Source: Flavobacteriaceae bacterium (lineage in GTDB: Bacteria; Bacteroidota; Bacteroidia; Flavobacteriales; Flavobacteriaceae). From it: 46,247 bases of DNA. Location of the stretch: contig JAHEKR010000013.1 of assembly GCA_024638225.1 (NCBI GenBank), positions 1 through 46,247 on the forward strand, given 5' to 3'. How positions within the stretch are numbered: position 1 is the stretch's first letter; each line of letters starts with the position of its first letter. The position numbers and the translations under genes were made by a program. The notes under the pieces are model-generated. The model ran no database searches and was not told the DNA's origin. It worked only from the letters and a program-made list of their open reading frames with translations. Below are positions 21,055 through 31,205 of the stretch, piece after piece.

Positions 21055-21931
21055 TATTATTTGTCTGTTTTTTTGTGTCCATTTCATGGCGTGGAGCCAA
21101 GAAATTCGAGTAGATCTGAATGTTAGCACTGAATTAGTTGATCAAACTAATATAACGCCTGTCCAGACGCTTGAAAAATCACTTAGAGATTTTTTAAACA
21201 ATACCAATTGGACCAATGAGCAGTCTACCCAACAAGCTGAAATTTCCATTTCTTTTTTACTAAATATAGTTACGGTTAATGACAATTCTTTTTCAGGGAC
21301 TTTACAAGTGCAATCTGGCCGATTGATTTATGGGAGCGCTTACACATCTCCACTTACAAACCTGCTCGACAATAATTTCACTTTTACCTATCAAGAGTTT
21401 CAACCCCTTTATTTTGATGTTAATCGCTACAACAGCAATCTTGTTTCTGTTTTTTCCTACTATATTTATTTGGTAGCTGGAATGGAACTGGATTCATTTG
21501 CTCCACTGGGTGGAGATGTGTTTTATGAACAAGCGCGAATCATTGCTAACGCAGCTCAGGCGAGTGGCGCTGCTGGCTGGACGCTCAACAGAACAGGTAT
21601 TAGCCGTTATGCCCTAATTGATCAATTGTCCTCAGCGGCATTCAACGATTTTCGTTTGTTGCTCTATGAATATCATCGAAATGCTCTTGATCTAATTCAA
21701 GAAAATCCAAAAGAGGCAAAAGAATTAATTGCCTCCCAGTTGGTTGGTCTAGAGAATTTAATGAGACGTCAGTCCAATGTTTATTTGTTACAAGCATTTT
21801 TTGACACCAAGTCAGAAGAAATTGGACAGATTTTCGCTGAAGGTCCTGACGTAGATACCAAAGACTTGCTTTCTTTTTTGAATCGTTACGTACCTACTAT
21901 GTCTTCCTATTGGAGCAGTATAAAGCGTTGA
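21032..21931 (+). CDS. DUF4835 family exported protein
   Basis: Signal peptide then QEIRVDLNVSTELVDQTNITPVQTLEKSLRDFLNNTNWT; position between coaBC and recN. Confidence 0.85.
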   Translation: MKCFMRINIICLFFCVHFMAWSQEIRVDLNVSTELVDQTNITPVQTLEKSLRDFLNNTNWTNEQSTQQAEISISFLLNIVTVNDNSFSGTLQVQSGRLIYGSAYTSPLTNLLDNNFTFTYQEFQPLYFDVNRYNSNLVSVFSYYIYLVAGMELDSFAPLGGDVFYEQARIIANAAQASGAAGWTLNRTGISRYALIDQLSSAAFNDFRLLLYEYHRNALDLIQENPKEAKELIASQLVGLENLMRRQSNVYLLQAFFDTKSEEIGQIFAEGPDVDTKDLLSFLNRYVPTMSSYWSSIKR

Positions 21932-21993
21932 TAACTTCGTGTGTACATCTGGGCGAAACACCCTATATTTGAATGAATCTGAATACGTAAACT

Positions 21994-23649
21994 GTGTTAG
22001 CTTCTCTATCTATTAAAAATTTCGCACTCATTGAAGACTTAGAAGTTTCCTTTGCTTCAGGTCTTTGTATGCTTACAGGAGAAACAGGTTCTGGAAAGTC
22101 TATACTCCTAAATGCACTTTCCCTAATTCTTGGACAACGAGCAGACTTATCTACCATACGATCTGGCGCAACCAAGTGTATAGTCGAGGCGGTGTTTGAT
22201 ATTTCACGTAAGAACCTTAGCAGTTTATTTGAAGCACTGGATTTAGACGAAGAAAGTGAAACCGTAGTGCGCAGAGAACTAAGTGCTAGCGGAAAATCAC
22301 GCGCTTTTGTCAACGATACTCCTGTGACTTTAGATGCACTTAAGACCTTAGGCGCTGCTCTAGTAGATATTCATACACAACGGCAAACCATACAATTGAC
22401 AGACAGTACATTCTACCTAAGTCTCTTGGATCATTATTCTGGAGGAATTGAGCTGGTTTCTGAATACAAAACTGCTTACACCAAATGGCAGCAGGTTTCA
22501 AAAGAGTTGGATCGACTCTTAACACAACAGCAACAAGCCAACCAAGCACTCGACTACCATCAATTTTTACTTCAAGAGCTAGAGCAAGTCAAGCTTTATT
22601 CATCGATAATACGTGAGCTTGAGGAGGAAGCAAAGATTTTACGTAATGCGACTGGACTTCGGTCCACACTTGCCGAGGTTCGTACTTTATCCACTCAAGA
22701 ACAATTAGGAGTACAAGACCAACTTTTGGCACTTAAGCAACTTTTGGCTAAAATATCTTCTTTGGGAGATGCATACCAATCACTCCAAGAACGGATTTCG
22801 AGCCTAGGTATTGAATTTTCAGATATTGTTCAAGAGGCAGAATTACTTGCAGAGAATATTGCTGACGATCCCAGTCGTTTGCAACAGCTTGAAGATGAAT
22901 TAAGTATACTTCATCATCTATGCCAGAAGCATCAAGTTTTAGATGCAAATGGACTTATAGAAAAGCGCGAAACCCTGCGCAAACAATGCGGTGATGTGGT
23001 TTCTATGGAGCAGCAAATTGATTTACTCAAAGATACACAGACAAAAGCAGTACAAAAGCTCAAACAGTTGGGTGACAAACTCCGCAATCAGCGTCAGGCT
23101 TGTTGCAATTCTTTAGCACATGACTTGGTAGGTCGAACAAAAGCTTTGGGGATGGAGCACGTTCAGTTTTCCGTAAAACTCATCCCTTTAGACACTCCAG
23201 GATCCCTTGGGACTGAGGAGGTGGATCTTTGGTTTTCCGCAAATAAAGGAATTGATTTTGCACCCCTAAGTAAGGTAGCTTCTGGTGGTGAATTGTCTCG
23301 TATTATGTTGGTAATTAAATCTATTTTATCTGAAAAAATAAAGCTACCAACTTTGGTTTTGGATGAAATTGATACAGGTGTTTCTGGGGAAATGGCGAAT
23401 GCCATGGGAAAACGCATGCATGAAATGAGTCGAAATATGCAAGTAATTTCCATTACACATTTGCCCCAAATAGCTGCACTAGCAGATGCACATTACAAAG
23501 TGTATAAACAAGTGGTAGGCGAAACAACCCAGACCTTTCTTCGGCCGCTTTCTGAAGAAGAGCGAATTAATGAGTTGGCCGAAATGCTCGGTGGGAAAAA
23601 TAAAAAAGAATCAGCTTTACGTCATGCACGTGAGCTACGGAACGTTTAA
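21994..23649 (+). CDS. recN: DNA repair protein RecN
   Basis: GTG start; LASLSIKNFALIEDLEVSFASGLCMLTGETGSGKSILLNAL, RQTIQL, SGGELSRIMLVIKSI, LVLDEIDTGVSGEMA. Confidence 0.97.
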   Translation: MLASLSIKNFALIEDLEVSFASGLCMLTGETGSGKSILLNALSLILGQRADLSTIRSGATKCIVEAVFDISRKNLSSLFEALDLDEESETVVRRELSASGKSRAFVNDTPVTLDALKTLGAALVDIHTQRQTIQLTDSTFYLSLLDHYSGGIELVSEYKTAYTKWQQVSKELDRLLTQQQQANQALDYHQFLLQELEQVKLYSSIIRELEEEAKILRNATGLRSTLAEVRTLSTQEQLGVQDQLLALKQLLAKISSLGDAYQSLQERISSLGIEFSDIVQEAELLAENIADDPSRLQQLEDELSILHHLCQKHQVLDANGLIEKRETLRKQCGDVVSMEQQIDLLKDTQTKAVQKLKQLGDKLRNQRQACCNSLAHDLVGRTKALGMEHVQFSVKLIPLDTPGSLGTEEVDLWFSANKGIDFAPLSKVASGGELSRIMLVIKSILSEKIKLPTLVLDEIDTGVSGEMANAMGKRMHEMSRNMQVISITHLPQIAALADAHYKVYKQVVGETTQTFLRPLSEEERINELAEMLGGKNKKESALRHARELRNV

Positions 23650-23664
23650 TTTAAATGAGTACAT

Positions 23665-24489
23665 ATGAGTTACGGATTATTAAAAGGGAAAAAGGGAATC
23701 ATTTTTGGCGCACTGGATGAAAATTCAATCGCTTGGCAAACTGCACTTCGAGTTCATGAAGAAGGAGGCTCTTTTGTCCTAACCAACGCACCTATCGCCA
23801 TGCGCATGGGCACCATCAACGAATTAGCTGAAAAGACAAATGCTAAGATAATTCCTGCTGATGCCACTTCTATTGAAGATTTAGAAAACTTAGTAGCTGA
23901 ATCCATGGAAGTTCTCGGTGGAAAGATTGATTTTGTTTTGCATTCTATTGGTATGTCTGTCAATGTACGCAAAGGCCGTTCTTACACCGACCAAAAGTAC
24001 GATTGGACTGCCAAAGGATGGGATGTTTCTGCGGGTTCTTTTCACAAAGTGATGCAAGTACTTTATAAACATGATGCTATGAATGAGTGGGGGAGTATCG
24101 TTGCCCTTTCCTATATGGCTGCACAACGTGTCTTCCCCGATTATAACGATATGGCTGATAATAAAGCTTTTTTAGAATCCATTGCGCGAAGTTTTGGATA
24201 TTTCTTTGGTCGGGACAAAAATGTACGGGTAAATACAATATCCCAGTCACCAACACCAACCACAGCGGGTAAAGGAGTAAAAGGCTTTGATGGATTTATT
24301 GCTTACGCTGAAAAAATGTCCCCTTTAGGAAATGCATCTGCTCTGGACTGTGCTAACTACACTGTTAGTTTGTTTTCTGATCTCACAAAAAAAGTAACTC
24401 TTCAAAATCTTTTTCACGACGGAGGCTTTTCCAATATGGGAGTTAGTGATGCAGTCATGGAAGCTTTTGAGGAACAACAAAAAGATTAA
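23665..24489 (+). CDS. fabI: Enoyl-[acyl-carrier-protein] reductase (NADH)
   Basis: LLKGKKGIIFGALDENSIAWQ, LHSIGMS, LSYMAAQRVFPDYNDMADNKAFLES. Confidence 0.95.
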   Translation: MSYGLLKGKKGIIFGALDENSIAWQTALRVHEEGGSFVLTNAPIAMRMGTINELAEKTNAKIIPADATSIEDLENLVAESMEVLGGKIDFVLHSIGMSVNVRKGRSYTDQKYDWTAKGWDVSAGSFHKVMQVLYKHDAMNEWGSIVALSYMAAQRVFPDYNDMADNKAFLESIARSFGYFFGRDKNVRVNTISQSPTPTTAGKGVKGFDGFIAYAEKMSPLGNASALDCANYTVSLFSDLTKKVTLQNLFHDGGFSNMGVSDAVMEAFEEQQKD

Positions 24490-24491
24490 TT

Positions 24492-25430
24492 TTGGTAAAG
24501 CAACTTGGTAGTAAGCGATTTTTATGGTCCAAGCAGGGACTTTTGTTCTTGTTGTTTGCGAGTGTGATATGGACAATTAACACCCTTTCGAAATCCTATT
24601 CAACTCTAGTTCCGGTAACGGTTAAGCTGCACGCCAGCGGCGATGCTGTATTGTTGTTAGCCCCATCGTTAGATGTTCAGGCGCAAATGACTGCCTCTGG
24701 TTTTTCGATTTTATATCGAAAAACCTTTCCCAGACTCATTCGGTTGGACGTGAGTCAGCTTCCAGAATTAGATTTAAACAATCCAAGACTTCAGTCACTT
24801 TTTCTCGTGGACGTTTACAAACAACAATACCCGAGTGCAAACGATGTCGAACGATTTATTCCACTATCCATCCCGCTTCCTCTTGCCCGAGCTGCAAAAA
24901 GAACCTTTATCCCTGAGCTAAACAATTCGATTATACTTGCTGAAGGGTATCAACTTACAGCTCCATTGCGTATCTCCCAAGACAGTGTTTATGCAGTTGC
25001 TGCAGCTTCTGTACTTGACTCTATTGTTGCTGCTGTATTTGACCTTAGTACTGATGTGCCACTAAAGGAAGATTTCCGATTAAGGGCTTATATGCCTGAT
25101 TCGCTTAGCCGTATGGCACGCTGGAGTACAACACATATCGATGTTTCCGGAACAGTAGATCGCTACTCAGCGATTTCTTTTGATTTGCCAGTAGTTCTCA
25201 CCCAAGTTCCAGACTCACTTCGTTTGGCCCTATCTCCAAAGAAAGTAAAAGTCAAGTTTGCCGCTCCTTTGGCTGAATTAAAAGCGATAAACGCTTCAAG
25301 TTTAACTGCCGAGGCTACTTATTCGCCCAACGATTCAGGTGTATTAACCATTCGTGTTAATGGGCTTCCTCCAACAGCAAAGCAGCTTATCGTTACCCCT
25401 AGCTCTGTAAATTACCTTATAGTAGAATGA
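24492..25430 (+). CDS. YbbR-domain-like membrane-anchored protein
   Basis: N-terminal TM (LLFLLFASVIWTINTLSKSYSTLVPVTVKL) and YbbR-like beta repeats; 4-bp overlap with coaE; TTG start. Confidence 0.75.
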   Translation: MVKQLGSKRFLWSKQGLLFLLFASVIWTINTLSKSYSTLVPVTVKLHASGDAVLLLAPSLDVQAQMTASGFSILYRKTFPRLIRLDVSQLPELDLNNPRLQSLFLVDVYKQQYPSANDVERFIPLSIPLPLARAAKRTFIPELNNSIILAEGYQLTAPLRISQDSVYAVAAASVLDSIVAAVFDLSTDVPLKEDFRLRAYMPDSLSRMARWSTTHIDVSGTVDRYSAISFDLPVVLTQVPDSLRLALSPKKVKVKFAAPLAELKAINASSLTAEATYSPNDSGVLTIRVNGLPPTAKQLIVTPSSVNYLIVE

Positions 25431-26011
25431 AACATTATGCCCTTACCGGTGGAATAGGTAGCGGAAAATCTACGCTCTTAAAGATGTTTCAGGAAATTGG
25501 AATTCCTACATTTTCTGCTGATCAAGAAGCCAGACACTTGATGCATAAAGACCAAACGCTAAAAGCAAAGATTACGGATTTGCTCGGAGCTGATGCGTAT
25601 GTAGACGGTAAGCTCAACAGCTCTGGAATTGCTGCCAAAGTGTTCGACAACAATACCTTACTTGATAAACTCAACGCTTTGGTGCATCCTGCTGTGCAAA
25701 GGGAATACGCACAATGGAAGGCAACTCAAGAAGCTCCATATACAGTATATGAGGCTGCTATAGTCTTTGAGCATCAAGCACAAGACCGCTTTGACGGGAC
25801 AATTTTAGTTGTTAGTCCCGAAGATATTCGTATAAAACGTGTGCGAGATCGGGACGGTGTTTCCAAAGCATCCGTAATGAATCGGATGAAACATCAACTG
25901 ACTGATGCACAAAAGATTCCGTTGGCAGATTATCTTATTGAAAATGTAACATTGTCAGAAATGCGCCGTCAGTTGACGGAATTACATCAACAATTGCTTG
26001 TGGTTTCTTAA
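25427..26011 (+). CDS. coaE: Dephospho-CoA kinase
   Basis: YALTGGIGSGKSTLLKMFQEIGIPTFSADQEARHLM, HPAVQREY. Confidence 0.96.
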   Translation: MKHYALTGGIGSGKSTLLKMFQEIGIPTFSADQEARHLMHKDQTLKAKITDLLGADAYVDGKLNSSGIAAKVFDNNTLLDKLNALVHPAVQREYAQWKATQEAPYTVYEAAIVFEHQAQDRFDGTILVVSPEDIRIKRVRDRDGVSKASVMNRMKHQLTDAQKIPLADYLIENVTLSEMRRQLTELHQQLLVVS

Positions 26012-26040
26012 ACTAAATTTAGGTTGCGTATTTTTATCCT

Positions 26041-27624
26041 ATGAAGAAAGGACTATTTACTGTACTCACTGTCTTTATGGCCATTTCGCTGTTGGGTATT
26101 ATTGTGATTCAGACTTTCTGGATACAAACAAATCTCAATAATAGAGATCGACAATTTTCATTAGGAGTTAATAACGCATTAGCGGCTGTTTCGGAGCAAA
26201 TTAAAGAGCGTGAATTACGAGACTACATTGCTGCTACGCAGAAGATCATGGATAGCATAGGGTCTCCAAAGGAATCCCAACTAACGGAAGTTTTTCAATA
26301 CATTGATCGAACTACAGAAAATAAAACCCTGTTGGTGTCTCGTGGAATTATAGAGGACACCTATGGAATCTTTCCTGAACTGTACGACCCTTCCACTTCT
26401 GATTCTACGCCAATTCTCGACTATAGGAGCATCAAAGCGACTACTGTCCTTGAAGAAGATATGGACAATACCATAAACCGAATGTCGACAGGGGAGCGCA
26501 TGCAACGTATCGAGCGATTATCCTCAATGGACAAGGCAAAATACGAAAGTATTTTTATGGATATTGCCGCCAATAAGCCCATTGAAAAACGCGCCAGCAC
26601 TTTTGAATTAGAACTACTTTTAGGTCAAGAACTTTTGCTTCGAGATATAGACGCAAACTTTGAGTTTAGGGTATTTGAGGGAAACAGAATGTCAGCTCTT
26701 GGTACTGAATTATTTCTTCAAAACGTAGATAAAACAACATATAAAACACCACTGTTTGTTGATTTAAATGGAAGTAGCAACTATGAACTGCGTCTTATTT
26801 TTCCTGAAAAAGGGGCCTTTATTCGCTCTTCTATTCAAAGATCTATAGTGCTGTCCATTTTGTTTACGCTGATTCTTTTGAGTGTATTTGTGCTTACCTT
26901 ATCTCAAGCGTTAAAGCAGAAAAAAATATCCGATATAAAATCTGACTTTATCAACAATATGACCCATGAATTTAAGACACCTATTGCAACAATACAGTTG
27001 GCTTTGGATGCTTTAGGTACTTCGGTTATTGCAAAGCAACCAGATAAGGTCACCCAATATTTGGGGCTAATACGGGATGAAAGTAGAAGAATGAATAATC
27101 AGGTTGAAAACGTTTTGCAAATATCTAGTCTTGACCGACGAGAATTAGAGTTGTCTACACAAGACATAGATCCAAATATTCCCATAAAAGATGCTATTGA
27201 GCATGTGCGCTTGCTCATAGATCAAAACGATGGTCTACTAGATGTTTCATTAGATCCGATGCATATAAAGATGAATATATCCGCTTCGCACATGACCAAT
27301 GTCTGGGTAAATCTCTTAGAAAACGCTATTAAATACTCAGATGATCGAGTTGAAATATCTGTGCGCTCTGAAGTTTCTGAAGATGCATTCAGTGTTTCTA
27401 TCCAAGACAAGGGAATAGGTATGAATAGTGCAGTTCGACGAAGGGTATTTGACCGTTTCTACCGAGAGCAATCCGGAAACATTCACAATGCCAAAGGACA
27501 TGGTTTGGGCTTGTCTTATGTAAAACGTATAGTTGAGTTGCACGGTGGCACGATATATGTTAAAAGTCAGTTGAAAAAGGGAAGTACGTTTACGGTACGT
27601 TTTCCATTAAAACACGCATTATGA
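26041..27624 (+). CDS. Sensor histidine kinase
   Basis: Two TM segments, FINNMTHEFKTPIATIQLAL (H box), VWVNLLENAIKYS (N box), DKGIGM and GHGLGLSYVKRIVELHGG (G boxes). Confidence 0.96.
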   Translation: MKKGLFTVLTVFMAISLLGIIVIQTFWIQTNLNNRDRQFSLGVNNALAAVSEQIKERELRDYIAATQKIMDSIGSPKESQLTEVFQYIDRTTENKTLLVSRGIIEDTYGIFPELYDPSTSDSTPILDYRSIKATTVLEEDMDNTINRMSTGERMQRIERLSSMDKAKYESIFMDIAANKPIEKRASTFELELLLGQELLLRDIDANFEFRVFEGNRMSALGTELFLQNVDKTTYKTPLFVDLNGSSNYELRLIFPEKGAFIRSSIQRSIVLSILFTLILLSVFVLTLSQALKQKKISDIKSDFINNMTHEFKTPIATIQLALDALGTSVIAKQPDKVTQYLGLIRDESRRMNNQVENVLQISSLDRRELELSTQDIDPNIPIKDAIEHVRLLIDQNDGLLDVSLDPMHIKMNISASHMTNVWVNLLENAIKYSDDRVEISVRSEVSEDAFSVSIQDKGIGMNSAVRRRVFDRFYREQSGNIHNAKGHGLGLSYVKRIVELHGGTIYVKSQLKKGSTFTVRFPLKHAL

Positions 27625-28328
27625 TACAAACGAAGAAAAGAGTATTGTTGGTAGAAGACGATCAAAACTTTGGGGCTATTTTACGTGATTACCTAGAAAT
27701 AAACGACTATGAGGTTGTATTGGCTCGCAATGGCGTAGAAGGTGCAGAACGCTTCAACAAAGATAACTTTGATATTTGTTTATTAGACGTCATGATGCCC
27801 TACAAGGACGGCTTTACACTGGCTAAAGAAATTCGCAGCAATGATGCAGCTGTTCCCATTATATTCTTAACTGCCAAGTCTATGAGAGAGGATGTGCTAA
27901 AAGGGTATAATCTTGGAGCGGATGATTACTTAACTAAGCCTTTTGACTCTGATGTGCTGCTTTTAAAAATGAAAGCCATGTTCCATCGTATGGAACAAAA
28001 TACAGTTAACTTAAACAAGGCAGATCACTTGTTTACTATCGGTGCATTTTCGTTTAATGCAAAATTACGTGAACTTTCCATTGGGGATGATAAGCCTGTA
28101 AAATTGTCTCCTAAAGAAGGTGCATTGTTACAGCTACTGGCTTTACATCAAAATGATTTAATGCCGCGCGAACTTGCATTAAAAAAGATTTGGAAAGACG
28201 ATACCTATTTCACTTCACGGTCAATGGATGTGTATATTGCCAAACTCCGCAAGCACCTAAAAGCTGATTCAGCAATAGAAATCATCAACATACATGGCGA
28301 GGGATTCCGTATGCTTGTCTCAAATTAG
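27621..28328 (+). CDS. OmpR-family response regulator
   Basis: VLLVEDDQNFGAILRDYL, LLDVMMPYKDG, LGADDYLTKPFD, C-terminal wHTH LSPKEGALLQLL...SMDVYIAKLRKHL. Confidence 0.97.
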   Translation: MIQTKKRVLLVEDDQNFGAILRDYLEINDYEVVLARNGVEGAERFNKDNFDICLLDVMMPYKDGFTLAKEIRSNDAAVPIIFLTAKSMREDVLKGYNLGADDYLTKPFDSDVLLLKMKAMFHRMEQNTVNLNKADHLFTIGAFSFNAKLRELSIGDDKPVKLSPKEGALLQLLALHQNDLMPRELALKKIWKDDTYFTSRSMDVYIAKLRKHLKADSAIEIINIHGEGFRMLVSN

Positions 28329-29221
28329 TTTCCACGCGGGTGAAACCGTGTGATGGCATCCTTTAAATGCTGCTGACTCATGTGTATATAACGTTCTGTT
28401 GTTGTTATGCTTGCATGTCCCATCATGTGCTGAACCAATTGAATGTCGGCTCCATTTTCAACTAAATGGGTTGCAAAGGAGTGACGTAAGGTGTGTGGGC
28501 TAATGTTTTTTTTGATATCAGCTCGAACGGCTGCCTTTTTTACTAAAGTAAAAATCATGGCACGTGTCAATTCTTTGCCTCTGTTGTTCAAAAACAAAAT
28601 ATCTTCATGTCCCTTTGCGCATTTGCGCACCATTCTTTTGTCTAAATATGAATGGATAAGCTTAGTTGTTTCTTCTGCTATGGGCACCCATCGAAGCTTG
28701 TCGCCCTTACCGCGAACCTTAATAAGCCCTTGTTCGAAAAACAAATCAGAGCATCTGAGGTGGGTTAATTCGCTAACGCGCAAACCACAACTGTAGAGCA
28801 ATTCCAGTATACAGTGATTGCGAAAAGCAAAAGCACCTTTTTTATCCAATCCATCAATTAGCGCATCAACTTCAGAAGTAGACAGCGTATCTGGATAGGT
28901 TTTGCGTGTTTTGGGGCTCTCTAACAATTGAGTCGGATTATCTTTGCGATATCCCTCGAGTTGCAAATAAAGAAAAAAGCCTTTTATCCCAGAAATAATT
29001 CTGGATTGTGTGGGTGGCTGTACCTCTTTGGATAAAAGGTACACAAACTCTTTTATAGTTTCTGTATCAATAGTTAAGGGGAGATTTTTTTTATTTAGGG
29101 TTTCGCAATAGCGAGCAAGTCTACGTACATCGAATTGATAACCATCTATCGTATTTTTGGATTTACCTTGTTCTAGCTGCAGGTAAAAGGAATAACTTTC
29201 TAAAGCTTTTGTCCATTGCAT
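28325..29221 (-). CDS. xerD: Tyrosine recombinase XerD-like
   Basis: LLYSCGLRVSELTHL, SPHTLRHSFATHLVENGADIQLVQHMMGHASITTTERYIHM (R..H-R..H..Y); ATG at 29221 preferred over TTG at 29227. Confidence 0.94.
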   Translation of the reverse strand: MQWTKALESYSFYLQLEQGKSKNTIDGYQFDVRRLARYCETLNKKNLPLTIDTETIKEFVYLLSKEVQPPTQSRIISGIKGFFLYLQLEGYRKDNPTQLLESPKTRKTYPDTLSTSEVDALIDGLDKKGAFAFRNHCILELLYSCGLRVSELTHLRCSDLFFEQGLIKVRGKGDKLRWVPIAEETTKLIHSYLDKRMVRKCAKGHEDILFLNNRGKELTRAMIFTLVKKAAVRADIKKNISPHTLRHSFATHLVENGADIQLVQHMMGHASITTTERYIHMSQQHLKDAITRFHPRGN

Positions 29222-29276
29222 ATTCAAAAATACGGATTGATTGGCAAGAGTTTCTTAGTTTTGAATAAAATACATC

Positions 29277-29696
29277 ATGGAGCTAACCATCATCAACGGA
29301 CCTAATTTGAATTTACTTGGGAAACGCGAACCCGAAATTTACGGCTCTAAAGGTTTTGAAGCGTACTTATCCGAACTCAAAGAAGCGTTTCCGCAATGTA
29401 CTTTTCACTATGTTCAATCCAATATTGAGGGAGAACTTATTGATGCGCTACATAAGTATGGATTTTCCGCTGATGGTATTATTCTCAATGCAGGTGCTTA
29501 TACCCATACTTCTGTAGGTATAGGTGATGCGGTCAAAGGGATAGAAACCCCCGTAGTTGAGGTACATATTTCCAACACTTTTGCTCGAGAAGACTTTAGG
29601 CATACTTCCTTTATTACACCCAATGCTGCGGGCTTAATTTTGGGATTTGGTCTGGATGTCTATCGCTTAGCCGCTGATAGTTTTATCAACAGGTAA
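29277..29696 (+). CDS. aroQ: Type II 3-dehydroquinate dehydratase
   Basis: IINGPNLNLLGKREPEIYGS, QSNIEGELIDALH, LNAGAYTHTSVGIGDAV, EVHISNTFAREDFRHTSF. Confidence 0.97.
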   Translation: MELTIINGPNLNLLGKREPEIYGSKGFEAYLSELKEAFPQCTFHYVQSNIEGELIDALHKYGFSADGIILNAGAYTHTSVGIGDAVKGIETPVVEVHISNTFAREDFRHTSFITPNAAGLILGFGLDVYRLAADSFINR

Positions 29697-29698
29697 GT

Positions 29699-30556
29699 TT
29701 ATACGGGTCGATGCTTTTCGCCTTTTCCTAGCGTTTTATGAATTAACCAATCGACTAGTTTATTAGGAAGGTAAAACGCCATCAATTTAAATGCCAGTTT
29801 ATTCCGATGAACGATGTATCTCGTTTTTGGATTTTTTAAGGTGATGCATTTAAATATCAGCTTTGATATTTTAGCTACAGGATAGGCAGATTTTTCTGCG
29901 TTCTCGATGATTTTATTCGCGTTTTGAAGTACATCGTAATACTCTGTTTGGTTAAATTCATCTAGACTGTTGAGATTTTTTTGCCAAATATTGGTTTTGA
30001 TGGGACCAGGTTCTATGGCGATAACTTTAATTCCGTAACGTCTAAGCTCTCGTCTGTATACATCTGTCATGCTTTCTAGGGCATGTTTAGAAATAGAGTA
30101 AGCTCCATTAAATGGTGAACTAAACAAGCCCGAAACCGAACTTATATTGATGATACGCCCGGGTGTGCCTTTAAACTCTTTACTGGCGCCAAGTAGTGGA
30201 AGGAAAAGGTTCGTAATACGCCGAACAGCTTTAACATTGATATCCATTTGCCGCTCAAAGGCTTCTTCCGTAAGATGCTCTAAGGGTCCTGGGATGGCAA
30301 CTCCAGCATTGTTAATCAATCCAGCAAGTACGTGGCATTTGTCAAAAACAACACCTGATGCTTCAATAACAGATTTGTGGTCTTGGACATCAAAAACGAG
30401 TGGGGTAAAGCGTTCTGGATATTCTTTACTCAGTGCAGTTGCATCTTCTTCTTTACGCACGCTTCCAAAAATATAAAAACCTTTGCTGTGCAATAGCCTA
30501 AGCGCATCGCGCCCAATTCCCGTTGAAACGCCTGTGATAACGATAGATTTATTCAT
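29699..30556 (-). CDS. Short-chain dehydrogenase/reductase family oxidoreductase
   Basis: SIVITGVSTGIGRDAL, GLINNAGVAIPGP, ISSVSGLFSSPFNGAYSISKHALE. Confidence 0.93.
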   Translation of the reverse strand: MNKSIVITGVSTGIGRDALRLLHSKGFYIFGSVRKEEDATALSKEYPERFTPLVFDVQDHKSVIEASGVVFDKCHVLAGLINNAGVAIPGPLEHLTEEAFERQMDINVKAVRRITNLFLPLLGASKEFKGTPGRIINISSVSGLFSSPFNGAYSISKHALESMTDVYRRELRRYGIKVIAIEPGPIKTNIWQKNLNSLDEFNQTEYYDVLQNANKIIENAEKSAYPVAKISKLIFKCITLKNPKTRYIVHRNKLAFKLMAFYLPNKLVDWLIHKTLGKGEKHRPV

Positions 30557-30629
30557 AACATTAGTTGAATTCTAAATGTAAAAAAAAAACAGCCATTCGG
30601 TTGCTTTATACAAAATGCCTATATAAGTC

Positions 30630-31061
30630 TCAGCTTGATATGAAAGAATCCATATTTGTTATGTGATTTTTCATTAATGCAATCAGCTCATCAATCTTTT
30701 TAGGTTTGCCTTCAGTGCTAAAGGTATAAGCTCTGATTTTCTTTGAGTTGACCCCATACCTTAATTTATGATGGAAAGACAGACCTTCAACTCTTTTTAT
30801 CCGCTTAAAACACTCGATAATAGCTTGGTTATTTATTTTAGGTCTTTTCAGCGTAAACGATACTTTAACACTGTGATTTGACCCTTCTTTCTTGAAATAG
30901 TTCAAAGTTTCTTTCCAGTCAAATTCTTTAAGCTCTTCAATACTATTTGTTTTAATTTCTACTCCGAAGTTTTTGATTTTAACGTACGTAAACTTATGCT
31001 GACCATGACTAATATTTAGCCCAAATAGCAACAGTATTAAAGGTAGAATTCTTGTATTCAT
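30630..31061 (-). CDS. Small exported hypothetical protein
   Basis: 143 aa, signal peptide MNTRILPLILLLFGLNISHG; no family recognised. Confidence 0.6.
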   Translation of the reverse strand: MNTRILPLILLLFGLNISHGQHKFTYVKIKNFGVEIKTNSIEELKEFDWKETLNYFKKEGSNHSVKVSFTLKRPKINNQAIIECFKRIKRVEGLSFHHKLRYGVNSKKIRAYTFSTEGKPKKIDELIALMKNHITNMDSFISS

Positions 31062-31171
31062 ATCTAAAAATTTAATTCCTAAACCTTCTGTGGCGCACTC
31101 GAAGTGTTTGTGTAGATGTCACATAAATTGTTCGGTTGCAGTTCGATTTGGAAAGGTTATTTAACAAATAT

Positions 31172-31198
31172 AAAAAAAGCACCAATTTGACTGCTTTT
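31172..31198 (-). terminator. Candidate intrinsic terminator downstream of lpd
   Basis: On the - strand: AAAAGCA-n10-TGCTTTTTTT, a 7-bp stem followed by a T-run. Confidence 0.6.
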
Positions 31199-31205
31199 CT
31201 ATTTT

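Noticed and set aside
28325-29221. Tyrosine recombinase as evidence of a mobile element or integron
   Set aside because: Sequence and context fit the housekeeping XerD; no attachment-site repeats, cargo genes or dif-like site were seen.
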